Shown in pieces: positions 11,416-23,772 of a DNA stretch of 64,000 nucleotides. Below the pieces are notes generated by a model that was not told the DNA's origin, did not search any database, and saw only the letters and a program-made list of their open reading frames with translations. Positions within the stretch are counted from its first letter, which is position 1. Every line of letters begins with the position of its first letter. Origin of the DNA: Podocnemis expansa (lineage: Eukaryota; Chordata; Testudines; Podocnemididae); assembly GCA_007922195.1 (NCBI GenBank), contig ML681998.1:15952783-16016782 (forward strand). The letters are read 5' to 3'. A program made the position numbers and the translations under genes.

Positions 11416-13851
11416 CAGACATGGCCAAACTGCGGCTTGCGAGCTGCATGCGGCTCTTTAAAGAAAAATTGCGGTTCCCGGGAGAGCGCAGGAGGGAAGG
11501 GCGGCATGGCGGGAGACAGGCGAGAAATTTGCATTGGTCGGGGACAGCAGAGAGGTGGCGGCATAGTGAGAGCTGGCAGTGGAGGAGCTGCGTTGTGAGA
11601 GCTGCAGTTAAAAGCAGCATGGTCAGAGCCGGGGGAGGTGCAGTCCTTTGACAATGGGCAGGGAAAAAGCAGCGTGGTCAGAGTGAGGAAGGGAAAGGAG
11701 GGGTGGGGCGGGGCCACATTGAGAGAGTCCACCGGGGAGGGGCGGCATTGTGAGAGCCTCACCAGCAGAAAAAAGCAGCGTGGTAAGAGCTGGGAAGGGA
11801 GGGGCAGCATTGTGAGAGCCCGCAGGGAAAAGCAAGCCATCAGTTAGGTGGAAAGACAAGCACTCAGACCAAGTATCTGCCAGATTCTACAGTTTACCCA
11901 CACAATATTAATTCTGCCTTCCTTGTCTGTGTGCATAACGATGCAGTCTTTATTTACATCAGTGCATGATTTTTTAAAAATATTTTTCTTTTTTGATATT
12001 GTTTTCTGGGTAAATATTTTTAAAACTGGCAACATAAATTGATCAAGAACAAGTCTACAATGAACTACAGATAAGTGATGATAATTAGCAATTGAAACCT
12101 GAAAAGCAATTGTAAATTAATTTTCTTTTTTAAAAAGCACCTCACATTTCCAGATATTGTAATATAATGCAAAATTATTTCTCTTGTATTTCTATTTTGA
12201 GAATTAAATAAGAATCATCAGAAATGACTGAAAATTGACACAAGTGTTACATCCAAAACAACTGACTACTGTCAAAAGGTTATTAAAAAAACCCTCTATT
12301 TAACAAATGTTACAAGTACTTATTATGGATCATGTTTAATTTGCAGCGTGAAAAATGATTTAGACTTAAGATAGTCCACCACTACTGAATACTGGCTTTA
12401 GAAAAAAAAATTTCTTAAGTCCATTGAACAATGTGCCTGAGACATCAGTATGTCATCTGTTTGCAGAAGGAACTGCTAGCACATTTATTTTATAAGAAAA
12501 ATTTAATTAATATAACTAAGTCAATTACCAAGATAATTTACATTCACTGCAAAGTTCAATAGCAGCACTATACTTCTACTGATTAAATAGCATTCAACAT
12601 GTATTAATTCTTTTTTGTTGTATAGTCAAAATCTATTTATATTTCAGTGCAGTCTTCATGAATGACTCTATGGGTATGTGAGCCCATTAGACAAAAGCAA
12701 TTGTTGTGAAGGGCTGAGGATGGAAAGTTGTGTTGTAAACTTTCTGAAAAAAAAATCTCTCACCAATAAAGATTTTACTTTGTATTATAAAAACCAAATA
12801 TTGATATTTAGAATTTATACAGAGCCTGACCCCAAACTGAATAAACTCAATGGGATTTTTTCCATAGTATTTTCTGTGCATGGGCTCCAAAGCACTTACT
12901 GAAACAGGCTCTGATCTTGCACTTTCTGTCCCCATAAATTCTCATTGATCTATTGTGATTCTGAAGAGTTGAAAAGGTGTCCCTGTGTGCATCTCTTCAC
13001 AGGATTAAGATGAAAGCACTATTTTCCCTTACTGTTACTCTCATTTTAAAATTAATCGTGTCTGAGTCCTCAGACCTTTTGTCTTCACTGTCCATGAGTA
13101 TTTTAGTGAATAAGTTTACTGGCAGAAATATTGTCAGGGAAGTGGGGGCATGGTAGGTGCCAGGATGGGGTGGGAGGCAGAAGTGTGGCATCGTTGGGGA
13201 GAGCAGAGAAGCAGCAGCGTGGCAAGTGATGGCAGGGAAGTGGCAACAGGGGGTGGGGGAGAGAAGCGTGACGTGGTCGGAGAAGCCATAGCATATTTAG
13301 ATTTTCTCATAGGCCCTAAAGCAGCTTACTTGTTAAAATAAAATCATGTTTCACAAGTCCTAAACATTATGTGGAATACTAGGAAATGAAAATACAAAGG
13401 AGAAAAGTATAAAACTGAACATAGATTAATTTCAGTTTTTGGCACAACTTACTGCTGTGAAGCATCATATTCCACAGTGAAATTCAGAACATTGTGCAAA
13501 ACTTAGAGATCAGCATCTGAGAGAGCTTTTACCTGTTGCACTGACAAGTTACTGCCCAGACTTTAAAAAGAAAAAAACTTGCCACAAGCCTCTAGTGTTC
13601 TACATCTAGCAATAGCTAAATTTTTACTGTATAGGCCTAGTTTCATGGTAATCTTAAATAATTATTAGAATCTGATGTTAGCGGATCAATATTTGCCCCA
13701 TTTTTATCATAAAATTAAAGTGTGCAATGAGTTTTAAGCTTAGTAATTTTGAAGTAGGTAAAAATATGTGGCTATATGCCTCAGTGCGGCTCTCGAAGGT
13801 TTAATAATCGACTTGTGCGGCTCTTGAGTTCCATAAGTTTACCCACCTCTG
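11416..13851 (+). mobile_element. hAT DNA transposon (2.4 kb) with decayed transposase
   Basis: A perfect 8-bp duplication GTATAGAG flanks it (11408-11415 and 13852-13859). The ends are CAGACATGGCCAAACTGCGG and, in reverse complement, CAGAGGTGGGTAAACTTATG. The first 430 bp are GC-rich with imperfect repeats built around AGCAGCRTGGTNAGAGC. At 13505-13600 the + strand reads HLRELLPVALTSYCPDFKKK, matching the hAT C-terminal dimerisation region. Just upstream, at 13440-13480, YCCEASYSTVK fits the preceding block in another frame. The rest of the transposase is unreadable. A short derivative with the same 3' end lies at 32976-33159. Confidence 0.85.
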
Positions 13852-16800
13852 GTATAGAGCATCATCATCATCAGATGCTGTATTTGGACTCATGACACTA
13901 TCTTCCAATATCTGTAATGCTGACATTCCTTCGTTCCACTGAAGGGGACTGTTCTACAGACATCTAAAGCAGAGCACTTACACAAATATTCCTTGAAGAA
14001 GAGAAGGTTACTCAATATTGTGCAGTAACTGAGGTTCTTTGAGATGCTTGTCCCTGTGTTTTGTGATCTTCCCTCCTTCAGAGTTTTTCGTGATTAATAT
14101 TCTGTGGTAGAGAAGGAACCAAAAGGGAGTAGGTCAGATGGTGCCATGTAATTGCCTGAGGTAGCATGAGATATGGACAGACCGTGTGCAACTTAGCAGT
14201 CACTCCTCCTACACATCTCCACTTACAGGCTGGGGAGCATAATCACCTGAAGTGTACGACCCTTAGGGACAGCATTCTTAAAGAATTTGAGGTACCTACA
14301 GGTGGCCTCAGCACTCGCTTCTCAATCATGAGCTAGCTGATGAGCGGGGCAGAGAGGAGGCATCAAAAGATAAAGTTAATCACCTTGTGCAGTAACTGCG
14401 GTTCCTCCCTCCTCTCCTCTTTGTGCATGGCCCCCTCCCTCTGTCATCTTTATCCAGATGGAGGCTGAGAACTGGGGGAAGAAAAGTTGTTTTTCACTCA
14501 AACTGAAAATTATTGGGTTTTTGGTGTGCATGTGGTGTGGAGATACAGCCCCATATATCACGTAAATTGTAGTTACTGTAAGGACTTCTTATCAAAGACA
14601 GCATAACAATTGTTGTCAATATGTATATTTTGTACTAGTTAACTAGAAAGAGGTAGCAGATAAATACATGTCAGTTGGGCTTTGAAAATGAAACAGTACA
14701 TCAATAAGACTAATTCTTCACTGAAACATGTATTTAATTCACAGGAAGGGTGAAAATTCAAATAACTTTTAATGAGATTGGAAAAATTTAATGCTTTTCC
14801 TTGGAAAAAAAGACAAAAATATTCATTAAAAATCGTCAGTTAAATGTAAGATCTGCCTCTAACGAATCTATTACCTGATTCTGATGCCAGTGGAGTCAGT
14901 GAGAGACTGATGCGTGAGCTGGGCCAACCCTTAATTTTTGGAATGATAGATGTAAAGTTAGCTCATTCACTAGAATCCATTTATGTTTGAATTTCTTCAG
15001 AGAGGTCCCATAAAAAGTATTGGTCTATATTTAATGTACTTATATTTGCCCATCTACTTAGTATCTAAGTAGCAAATACTGAAAGAAAATTTAGAAATTA
15101 ATTAGTAGCAAGTGAAACTTCTGGCTCGCAGACTAAAAGACATAATAATTTAAATATTTATATAGGAATTTGTGCTGTTTTTTCAGACTGAAAGGATGAA
15201 CAGCTTCAGAGATCTGAAAAACTAAGATACAGTGTTGTCCTATAACTCACCTTTTATCTTGATGGAGCCATGATAACAACTCCTTAGTTAAGATTGATTA
15301 TGGTCAAAATCATGCTTTAATTTGAAATTGTTTCCAACCTTCTGAAAGAGCTGAGTTTATTTTTTGCAGTACACAGCATACTAAACCGTCTTCCCTACTA
15401 ACATTATTTTCATTTTGTTTTTGGGGGGATTTTATTATAAATATGGGATCCCTCCCAATTTTTTGCCCATATACTGTCTCCTTCCCACTCCTGCTCCCAT
15501 TGAAGTCTGTTCAATTCATATTTTTTATTTGACACATATATTGAGTCTGTCATTAAGATTTCCTGACATGCAACAATCTCCCTCAAAGATGCTGGGCTCC
15601 CTCATTATTTTAGCTGCTAAAACTTTGATAAATATTAATTATTTTAATGTACTCCATACCGACTTTCCAGCATTTTTTGTTTCCAGTCTCCAATCTGCCC
15701 AGGATCCTGCTGCAAAGGTTATTTATCGTTGTTCTCATTTTACACATGTTACTCTTTTATTTTATTTCCTACCCTGGCTTCTCCTTAAATTGAAGATTTA
15801 TTTTTAAGGTTTATTACTGACATTTAAAACTATCAGATCACAAAGCCTATTCTATCTACAGTTCTTCAGTGTGTGTGTTCCGGCTCAAAGCCTGTGCTAT
15901 GCTGATGATTTATCTTTGTGTTTTTTTTTTTGACTGCCTCTTGCACATTGTAGTCCTCAAGGCTTCCTCACTTAACTCCAATTTGATAGTACTTCCTGCT
16001 TAGAAATTCAACAGGTTGGCTCACTTTTTATTGTATAAAATAAATTCAAAATGTAATATTTTAGATTTTCTAATTTTGTGAAGTGCCTTATATCATTGAA
16101 TGGTGTCTTTGCGGTCTGTGTTAAAGCTGATATATAAATGAAAGTATGGTATAAATGTTTAAAATAGTGTTCCATCTTCTTGTCAAATATCATGTGTTAT
16201 TTAGGGATGTGAATGTTTTTGTTCTCTTTGAACCATACTGGAAAAAATCTGGATTTTTTTCTGCCAGTAATCATCATCATTTAAGTCAAAATAATTCCAG
16301 TAGTCATCTATCTTCCTGCAGTATTCATCATCATTTTTACCTACTAGTAATCAGCTGCTTTTTATGGAATGGATTAATTTTTTTATTGTAAAATTTCAGT
16401 TCTGATGTAAAGATAAACCAAATATACACATTAGTTTTTATCATTTTTTTTTGCATTATATTTGCCCTTTGGTTTTAAATTTTACAGCAGTGCAGTTAAA
16501 TTGCTAATATTAATATGAATATAATTAAATAATACAAATAACATGATAGTCATGAATGCAGAAAACTCACTGAATTATCAATTGCTGATGCAGCTAGTGT
16601 AACTTTTTTTTTTTTTAAGTTTGTTTTAGTGTTCATGAAAATGCTCCATTGGCCTCATTTGAAGATCTCTAGATATAGAATACCTTAAACACACACACAT
16701 CCAGCTAATGCACCTTCTCCAGGACTTGAAAATTCCACCTACAGGGCAGAAAGGCCAGTACATTTAGCATGCCGTTTAATCTTTAGTTCTCTACCTAGAC

Positions 16801-16868
16801 AGAAGTATTGCCAACCCCAAGCATGCAAGAATTGTGAATCGGTCCCCAGATTCATTTGAAAATAACTA

Positions 16869-18279
16869 CCGTATATCATCACGTATAAGCTGAAAATTTT
16901 GTGCCTGAAAATTGGCTTCAAAACAGGTTTATACTCAAGAGAATACTGTAGACAGCACCTCCCAAGAGTTTCCCAGACCATGTGGCAGGCCCGGAGCCCC
17001 AGTGTTGCCAGGCGGCCATCTTGGGCAGTCGGCCGGGGCTGGGGCTGGAGTGAGGAGGGGACCCCAGCATCTGGAGCGGCCACGTAAGGGGGCCGTGGGG
17101 GTGGGTCAGCCTGGACATTGGGGGGGGGGGATTCAGGGAGGCCATGGAAGCGGTGGCAGGGACCGGGGGTTGGGGAGTTGAGGAAAGTGATGGGAGGGCC
17201 AGGAGGGTTGGGGGGGGGGGGTTCAGGGACGCCAGGGGAGGGGCGGCAGGGCTCCGGCATTGGGGGGGGAATTGGAGAGTTCAGGGAAAGTGGCAGGAGG
17301 ACCCAGAGTTTTTGGGGAGCCCAGGGAAGCAGCGACAGGGACCGGGGATTGGGGGGGTGCCTGTCAGGCTGAGATGAGTGGCAGTAGGGGTTGTGGGGTG
17401 ACAGGGAAAGGGTGTTGGGGAATAGGGGAGCAACAGCAGGGAACTGAGAAGGGAGTGGGGGGCAGCAGGAGGAGCAGTGGGACAGCAGTGGGGAAGGGCC
17501 AGAGAAGGGGGGCAGCAGTGAAGAGCCAGGGGGGCAGCAGTGAGGAAAGGGCAGAGCAGGGGGCAGCAGGAGGAGCAGTGGGGCAGCAGTGGGGAAGTGG
17601 CAGAGCGGGGGGGGCAGCAGGTAGCAGTGAGGGTAGGGTGGAGTAAGGGGTGGCAGAGAGGGGGGGCAGCAGTGAGAAAGGGGCAGAGCAGGGGGCAGCA
17701 GGAGGAGCAGGGGGCAACAGCAGGAAACAAGTGAGCAGGGGTGTAGCAGTGAGGAAAGGGCAGAGCAGGGGGCAGCAGGGACGATGGCAGTGAGGAAAGG
17801 GCAGAGCACATGGGAGCAAGGGGGCAACAGTGAGGAAAGGGCGGCGCAGGGGGCAACAGTGAGGTAAATGAGAAGTGAGCAGGGGGCAGCAGTGGGGGTT
17901 ATCAGGGGTGACAGTGAGGAAAGGGGGGAGCAGGGGGGCAACAGTGAGGAAAGGGCAGCGCAGGGGGCAGCAGCAGGAAACTGAGAAGTGAGCAGGGGTG
18001 TAGCAGTGAGGAAAGGGCAGAGCAGGAGGGCAGGAGTGAGGAATAGACAGCGAGGGGGCAAGGGTAAAGCAGCAGCAGAGATTTTGGGATAGGGAAGCTG
18101 TCAGAAACTCCAGAGGAAGCCAGCAGCAGTGAGTGGGGGGGTTAGGGGCCAAGACCAAAAGGGGACCATGGCTTATACCTGGGTCTCCAATTTTAGCTTC
18201 TTTTTTGGGAAAGGGTGTTGGGGAACAGAGCTGGGGGGTCGGCTTGTGCCTGGATTGGCTTATACCCGATTATATACAG
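16869..18279. mobile_element. TA-flanked DNA transposon (1.4 kb), superfamily not assigned
   Basis: The left end CCGTATATCATCACGTATAA is mirrored by the right end, whose reverse complement is CTGTATATAATCGGGTATAA. TA dinucleotides flank both ends (16867-16868 and 18280-18281), suggesting a TA target duplication. No transposase is recognisable. The inside is dominated by a G-rich minisatellite-like array. I know this CGTATATACTCG-type terminus from reptile repeats but cannot name the superfamily with confidence. Confidence 0.6.
17105..18060. repeat. G-rich degenerate minisatellite inside the TA-flanked element
   Basis: From about 17400 to 18060 a unit close to GGGGGCAGCAGTGAGGAAAG, continuing with GGCAGAGCA, recurs at irregular 25-45 bp spacing, with shorter CAGCAGGAGGAGCAG variants between. 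From 17105 to 17370 a different, longer unit carries runs of 8-12 G. Purines lie almost entirely on the + strand. The long open frames on the minus strand here (up to 440 codons, Pro/Leu/Ser/Cys-rich) follow from this composition and are not genes. Confidence 0.8.
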
Positions 18280-18868
18280 TATTAAAATAATACATTTTAG
18301 GAACTTTTTATTTGCTTTCTATTTTCTAAGTTTTGAGTCCCTTTTCAAGCTTTTCTCCAAAACTCTGGGGGCAAGAAAGTCTTATAAAAATGAAAACCAG
18401 AATTATTGTATAATTCCAAAAATGATGTCTGAAGAAAAACGCCAAATATTGTGAGGCTGGTGATTAAAAAAAAAAAAAATAGTGTGGAGTGGCAATACTA
18501 AAACTGCTGACAATGGTAGCACTTTAAGAATAGAAAAATTCATTCTTAATGTATTGGAAAGGTAAAGACTGTGATATTACATAAAGAAAAGCTGGGTGAA
18601 ACTGATACAAGAGAGAAGGGTTCTGGTCCTGCAATTGGAGAACCTGTGTTTGAAGCTGAGTTTCAGAGGGATTCAGGCCCTTCTCTTTCTCTTTTGAAAA
18701 TCTCATCTTAAACCTTATTAATCATCAGTTAAGACACCATACAGAATGTCATAGTTGCTAAATGATCACATAGATACAAATTAAGGGAAAATGAGAATCA
18801 ATTTTATATACTGGAGAAACTAAATGAAACTTTTTCAAGAGCCTATTAAAATGTAAATATACTATTTT

Positions 18869-18988
18869 TAATAATGAAGTAGGATCTCTTCCATGAAAGC
18901 TCATATGATAAATAGATTTGTTAGTCTTTGTAAGGACCACCTTGTTCATATAGCTGAACCAGACTAACACAGCTATCCCTCTGGAACT
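18869..18988 (+). repeat. Penelope-like element 3' tail
   Basis: It contains CATGAAAGCTCATATGATAA, then TTTGTTAGTCTTTG and CAGACTAACACAGCT. This is the ordered signature of the PLE-type tail that is very common in turtle genomes (CACGAAAGCTTATGC ... GTTAGTCT ... AGACTAACACGGC). Sense orientation. No coding part remains. Confidence 0.6.
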
Positions 18989-21174
18989 TGCGGAATTTTT
19001 TGTTAATTATGTTTTAACAAATAAAGTTTTATGGTATTATTTGCTTTTGCAATTATTGGCTTTGCTTGTGTGCATACTTATAGTTGTCTTTAAATTTCAT
19101 GCTACTTAATGTTTAGGTACCAGGTGCCTACTTGTAGGTTTAGGTGCATTCTTATAGTCTTCTTTAAATTTCATGCTACTTTATTTTTAGGTTAATTTGT
19201 GTGAGATGAAGAAGTGTTTTCCCGGGATGACCTCCCAATTCTTTGTTCACAGGGGTAGCTGATTCTAAGGATTTCATTAATTGAAGAGACTCCCAACAGA
19301 AATATTTCGCAGCACTTCCTATCTGCATGATCTTTTAAAATATAGATTATAAAAGAGATGAGTGCAAATGAATATTGATATTTTGAAAGCCCAGATCTTT
19401 CTCATAACATTTTGAATACAAATTTTTAAAAACCAGCACATTGATTGTTTCCTTTTCATGCTGGTTCAGTATTCTCTTTTCTAACTTCTTTTTATTTTTA
19501 TATTTTTTAATCCCGTAGGAGAACCTTTTCTAGTGTTTATGTTGTCTACTTCTCTAGTGGGCAGTAAGTATCTGGCACAATCCATCCAAATACTGTACTG
19601 CCCAGGGCAGAAAGAAAGCTCCAAGGCATTCCTATCTGGCTCACTATCGAGAACATTGACCCCACTGTCCGATTAGAAGTATTTTCTTTTTGTGGAGAAG
19701 AATGGGTTACATTATTTTCTTTGAGCCTCGGGCTACAAGGCTCAATTCTTGCATGGTGTTTCTGTTGGCTGAGGAAACTGTCTAGAGAGAGAGAGAAGTC
19801 GTGAGCTTTGGGTTACATTCACAATTTTTTTTGTGAAAACAGCTGTGTTTTCAGCAAAAATTAGTACAAAGAAAAACCAAGACACTTTGTGCATTTTCTC
19901 CGTTTTTATTTTTTGCTGCTTTTCTCCACACCATTTGCAAAGCTGCGAAGTTTCTCACTTTTGGGATGTGATGAATAGGGGTTTATAGGATGTGCACAGT
20001 TTTGCTGTCTTGTGCTTTCCACAATCCACTAATCTTCTCTAAAGTTTTCTTCTGGACATTTGAATTTGTTCTTTCTCCACCTTTTACTGCTCTGATTGTG
20101 AGAGAAACACAAAAGCCTCAGCAGTTGCTAGGATCAAAAGGGTGGTTATGAATTGCTGGACTGACTGCTTGCCACAAGCAAAAGTGACATGCTACGGTTG
20201 AGATGCCACCATAAGTTGGGAGTTCTTCAAGCAGTAAGAATGTTAGTTAATTGAATTGGCCTTTGTGACAGTCTACACTGTAAATAAAGTAACTTGTAAC
20301 TTTGTGTCTGGAGTCCCTTTAATGTTCCAGGTTCATCATGTGGGCCCATTTTAAATTTTCATGCAATCTAGTCCATGGGTGATGGAGTAATAACTGTCTT
20401 TCTCAGTAAGCATAATTAGCAGAAATACAGATGCTAGCCAGAACTGGGGAGTCAGAGGTGAGCAGGAAGATACATTTGTTGAGTCCGCTTCCACCACAAA
20501 TCAGGGCAAGCCTTCTGAAATGCATGTGTTTAGAGGAGTTGATTGGCAGATTTTAAGAGTCATGAAAGCCACAGACAGTTATAGATTCTGTCTAGCTTGT
20601 GGAATCATTGGTGATCAGAAAATTAGCAATCTTCTGTGATGTCAATGGTGCTTCTCAGCCTGTGCAGAACAGTTCTCTTTCTTTTGTAAGATTTTTTTAA
20701 AATTCTCCATTCTTCCCCCTTTTCCAACTTTCTTCTTCCATTTTTCTTATAAAAATTAAGGTCATGATTTTTGTTTCAAAATGTTTATCATTTTAAAATT
20801 GACATTTTGCAAAAACATTTATTTAAAATAAAGCAAAGTAAAATTTTGTATTGATGGTGCCCTACTGTCAATAAAATAAAGAAACAATCTTAATCAAAAC
20901 AGGAATGTGGGAAATTTGTAGAACAGAAAGTGGTCACACTTAAAAATGAATACTATTTAAAAAATATTTTGTCATTTTGTGTGGTAGTACTTAGATTTAA
21001 AATGGAGAATACCTCTAGAATGGGTAACATCTCTAAAACTGGAATGAAGTTTTAAAGTGTAATCACTGCACAATGGTAAATTTTTCTTTTTCAAAAATAA
21101 TTTGTAGATGACTAATATGTATTTTTGTTTATATATTTATCTTTTTAATTTTATTTTCTATTTATCCTCTCTAG

Positions 21175-21284
21175 CTGCTGTGCTTTTGGCCAGTGTGCAG
21201 GGATTAGCAGTCAATATTGATCCAATCTTGTATACTTGGCTTATGTACCAACCTCAGAAACGAAGTAGTAGACATATCCCACAG
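21175..21284 (+). CDS. VPS13B: VPS13B internal exon (110 nt)
   Basis: VPS13B is a very large bridge-like lipid-transfer protein acting at the Golgi and endosomal membranes; its loss causes Cohen syndrome in humans. This exon starts after a CTAG acceptor and ends in CAG before a GTAAGG donor. It begins with the last two bases of a split codon, followed by 36 complete codons: AVLLASVQGLAVNIDPILYT, then WLMYQPQKRSSRHIPQ. From memory the mammalian protein has nearly the same peptide, with Ile, Thr and Met at three positions near the end. The ATG at 21108 is intronic and irrelevant. The exon is a small internal part of a protein of about 4000 residues. Family assignment is from recognition, not a search. 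Confidence 0.93.
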
Positions 21285-21489
21285 GTAAGGAACTTGAGAA
21301 ATCAATCCTTTGTGTGTGTATAACACAATTCTTTGTGTCTAACCTTTTTCCTATACCACATTATTTTATTATAATGTGAAATGTTAATATTACTTCAGAC
21401 TATATTTATTATAAAGGATACTTTCACAATCTGTCCTGCACTCTATTCTGATTGGATCCAACTTCTGAATCCCACATTCTTCAAGGCAC

Positions 21490-22775
21490 ACTCTGTAGAG
21501 ACATACTGATAACTACTTCTGGGGGCATGTATACCCAGCAGCTGGGAGGTATAGACACACAGTGGGATAGACACACATGAGTTAATTCAGCTTGAGCTAA
21601 TGTACTAAAAACAGCAGCATGGCTATGGTGGCACAGTTGGCAGCTTGGATTAGCTGCCCAAGTGAAATCCTGTCTGACTCTCTGGGTAGGTCCTTAATGA
21701 TGTACTGTAGGGGTTTAACCAGGAGTTTGTAGGTGACGTTTCCGTAAGGTAATCTGAACTGGTGAATTGCTGTGTCACCCAAATCCCTGACTTCTTGGGC
21801 TTGTCTCACCCTACTTCGCAATGAGGACTCCCACTGCTGGTTGTCCACACAGCTTGCAGCAAGTAAGTTCTCCACCCTTCGCCTGACTCAGGGAGGGAGT
21901 GCGTCTAGCTAGCCACTCTTTGGGTTATACAACAGAAGGATCCCATCCAGTATCCAACCCTAGAAACTGCCATTTTATAGTGCTGCCCACTGAACATTGC
22001 AACCTCATGTTTGTCAGTTTATCAAAAAAATTAATGTGCACCAGTTTTGTCATTTCAAATGGCGTCTCTAACACACCTTGAACTACGTGCACTATTTGAG
22101 GTGAAATAAACAAATTTATTAAATGATAGAAAGATTTTAAGTGATTATCAGTCAGAGGACAGCGACTCAGATTTAGTCAAAAGAAAGAAAAGCCAAACAT
22201 GTTCTAAACAAAGCTGAACACTTTCAGCATCCTTACAAACTCAGATGATTCTCACCACAGGGTGGCTGGAATCCTTTCCAGCCAGGCTTTCCACCTGCGT
22301 TAGCACTTCAGTTGCATGGTGGTGTTTGTAGATGGAGGTGGAAGGCAGAGAGAGAAAATGTCTTTGCTTTTTAAAATGTTCCTTCTTGGCCCTCTTAGCA
22401 TTAGGTGGCAGACAATGTTCATGTATGGTTCTCTCCATGTCCTGAATCAGTGAGGTTCTTTGTTGATTCCTTTTTTGATGTCTGGGTCAGTCCTTTGTCC
22501 CCGGAATGTGGAGCTGCGTTTGTTCTATATCAGCCTGAATGAGCTGCAAACTGCCCCTCCTCCCAGATGGTCTTGCTTGAATATATTTTAAGACATGAGA
22601 CATGATATATTATGTGTTCAAGTTTTTGCATCCCTTGAGTTGTGATATTTGTACAGAGATAGTGGGTGCCAAAATCAATGTAACTGTCATTTTTCATTTG
22701 TTTTGTATAAAATCCACATGCAGTGGGAATAAATAAAAACACTAAACTCTCAAGAACAACCTTTCTCATCAATTA
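21490..22775 (-). repeat. Unclassified repeat block, possibly an antisense LTR
   Basis: At 21490-21660 a segment with AGCATGGCTATGGTGGCACA resembles a common turtle interspersed repeat. From 21660 to 22775 the sequence reads like the reverse strand of a retroviral-type LTR, with TTTATTAAATG giving an AATAAA on the minus strand near 22110. The 92-codon minus-strand frame at 21597-21875 matches no family I know. I could not find matching TG...CA ends or a target duplication. Confidence 0.3.
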
Positions 22776-23159
22776 CAGAATAAGATTATGAAAGCTGTCT
22801 AGTTTGGCAGCTTGTTCCAAACTCAGAAATTGGCCCACCTTCTTTGAAGTTCCACATGTGGTTTGGAAAACATCCAGGAATATCAGGCTAGGCCTCAAAC
22901 AAACCAAGTTTTGCCTAATTTTCAATTTTGTTTTAATTGGGACAGCTTCTTCATTTTTTGTTGTAATTTTTGTTAAGCAGGCTACTGGTCTGTTAACATT
23001 CTCATTCCTGATGTGTTAGTGGGGACAACAGCTTTAACAGAACATTAAAATTGCCATAATGGATCAGATCAGTGTTCTGTGTAGCTTACTTTCCTACCTC
23101 ACCATTGCTAATAGCAGATGCTTCAGAGAGAGATGCAAGATACCCAATAATTGTACACA

Positions 23160-23270
23160 AAACCAACGAGAGTCCTGTGGCACCTTAAAGATTAACACAT
23201 TTCTTCAGGCATAAGCTTTTGTGGGTTGTAACCCACTTCATCAGATGCATGAAGTGGAAACTACATTTAG
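23160..23270 (-). repeat. Penelope-like element 3' tail, antisense
   Basis: The stretch reads AGTCCTGTGGCACCTTAAAG, then ATTAACACATTTCTTC and GCATAAGCTTTTGTGGG, then CCACTTCATCAGATGCATGA. This is the reverse of the standard tail order, so the element points to the minus strand. A fragment starting GCAATGTTCCCTTTAAGCTG follows at 23327-23420 and shares its start with the end of the GC-rich block at 31.1 kb. Confidence 0.65.
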
Positions 23271-23543
23271 GAAGTATATATACACATGCAAAGGTGAGAA
23301 ACAGTGCAGTGAGGAGGGCAAGTGCAATGTTCCCTTTAAGCTGATGATGCAGCTGAGCAAGTTATGGTATTTGCTGAGCAGCAATTTATTAGGCCTGGGC
23401 AACATTTTTTTTTGGTGCTGAAAGTATCAGCATGACTAAGTGCCTTAATTCAAAAGAAATTCATAGATGTCTTTTCATTCAGACTTCAATAAAAATGTTA
23501 AATTGAAGTACTGTAGTTTTATTAAATTACTAAACATATTACT

Positions 23544-23589
23544 AAACTAGATGACCTCGTGGGGTCCCTTCCAACCCTATGATTCTATG
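23544..23589 (+). repeat. CR1 LINE 3' end
   Basis: The sequence ACTAGATGACCTCGTGGGGT followed by CCCTTCCAACCCTATGATTCTATG is the characteristic CR1 3' terminus. Only about 45 bp remain, in sense orientation. Confidence 0.85.
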
Positions 23590-23689
23590 TGAGACAATGA
23601 CACTTGCTGCCTATCTAGCCTCTACCATCATCTATGCTGCTGAGTTTTTATTGCCTGTCTTTGTCAGATTTCCAGAATACATATATAGA

Positions 23690-23772
23690 TGAAGCAGGAT
23701 TTTCTCCCACGAAAGCTAATGCAAAAAATAAATCTGTTAATCTTTAGGTGCCACATGACTCCTTGTTTTTAC
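23690..23772 (+). repeat. Penelope-like element 3' tail
   Basis: Contains TCTCCCACGAAAGCTAATGC, then ATAAATCTGTTAATCTTTAG and GTGCCACATGACTCCTTG, in sense order. It sits 100 bp after the CR1 tail. Confidence 0.65.

Larger units (their letters stand above)
5765..14305 (+). mobile_element. DIRS-type retrotransposon relic with three nested hAT insertions
   Basis: DIRS elements use a tyrosine recombinase instead of an integrase and have inverted terminal repeats plus an internal complementary region. Here the left terminus (5765-5990, including TCAGTTCCTTCTCTAC) is matched in reverse complement at about 14090-14300 (including GGTTCCTTCTCTACCACAGA). The internal complementary region is near 13995-14055. 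Between them lie decayed gag, RT and recombinase segments in the expected order on the + strand. Three hAT elements with 8-bp target duplications interrupt it. Removing them leaves about 5 kb, a normal full-length size. Stops and frameshifts are frequent, so it is dead. Sequence at 14360-14560 may be another DIRS end. Confidence 0.8.
1..21174 (+). other. VPS13B: VPS13B intron, upstream part (repeat-rich)
   Basis: This is the intron before the first recognised exon; its 5' end lies outside the window. No other exon with a credible frame, splice pair and familiar peptide was found in it. About 1-2650, 2990-5100, 14600-16860 and 18300-21170 are AT-rich, with stops in every frame and only short repeat scraps, so they look like ordinary intron. 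The stretch at 5130-5760 is pyrimidine-rich and then purine-rich, and I could not classify it. The acceptor at the 3' end is pyrimidine-rich and closes in CTAG. Confidence 0.75.

Noticed and set aside
16739..18061. 440-codon minus-strand open frame, and a 264-codon frame at 17364-18158
   Set aside because: They are Pro/Leu/Ser/Cys-rich repeats produced by the G-rich minisatellite on the opposite strand. Several frames are open at once, and the frames cross the transposon's end.
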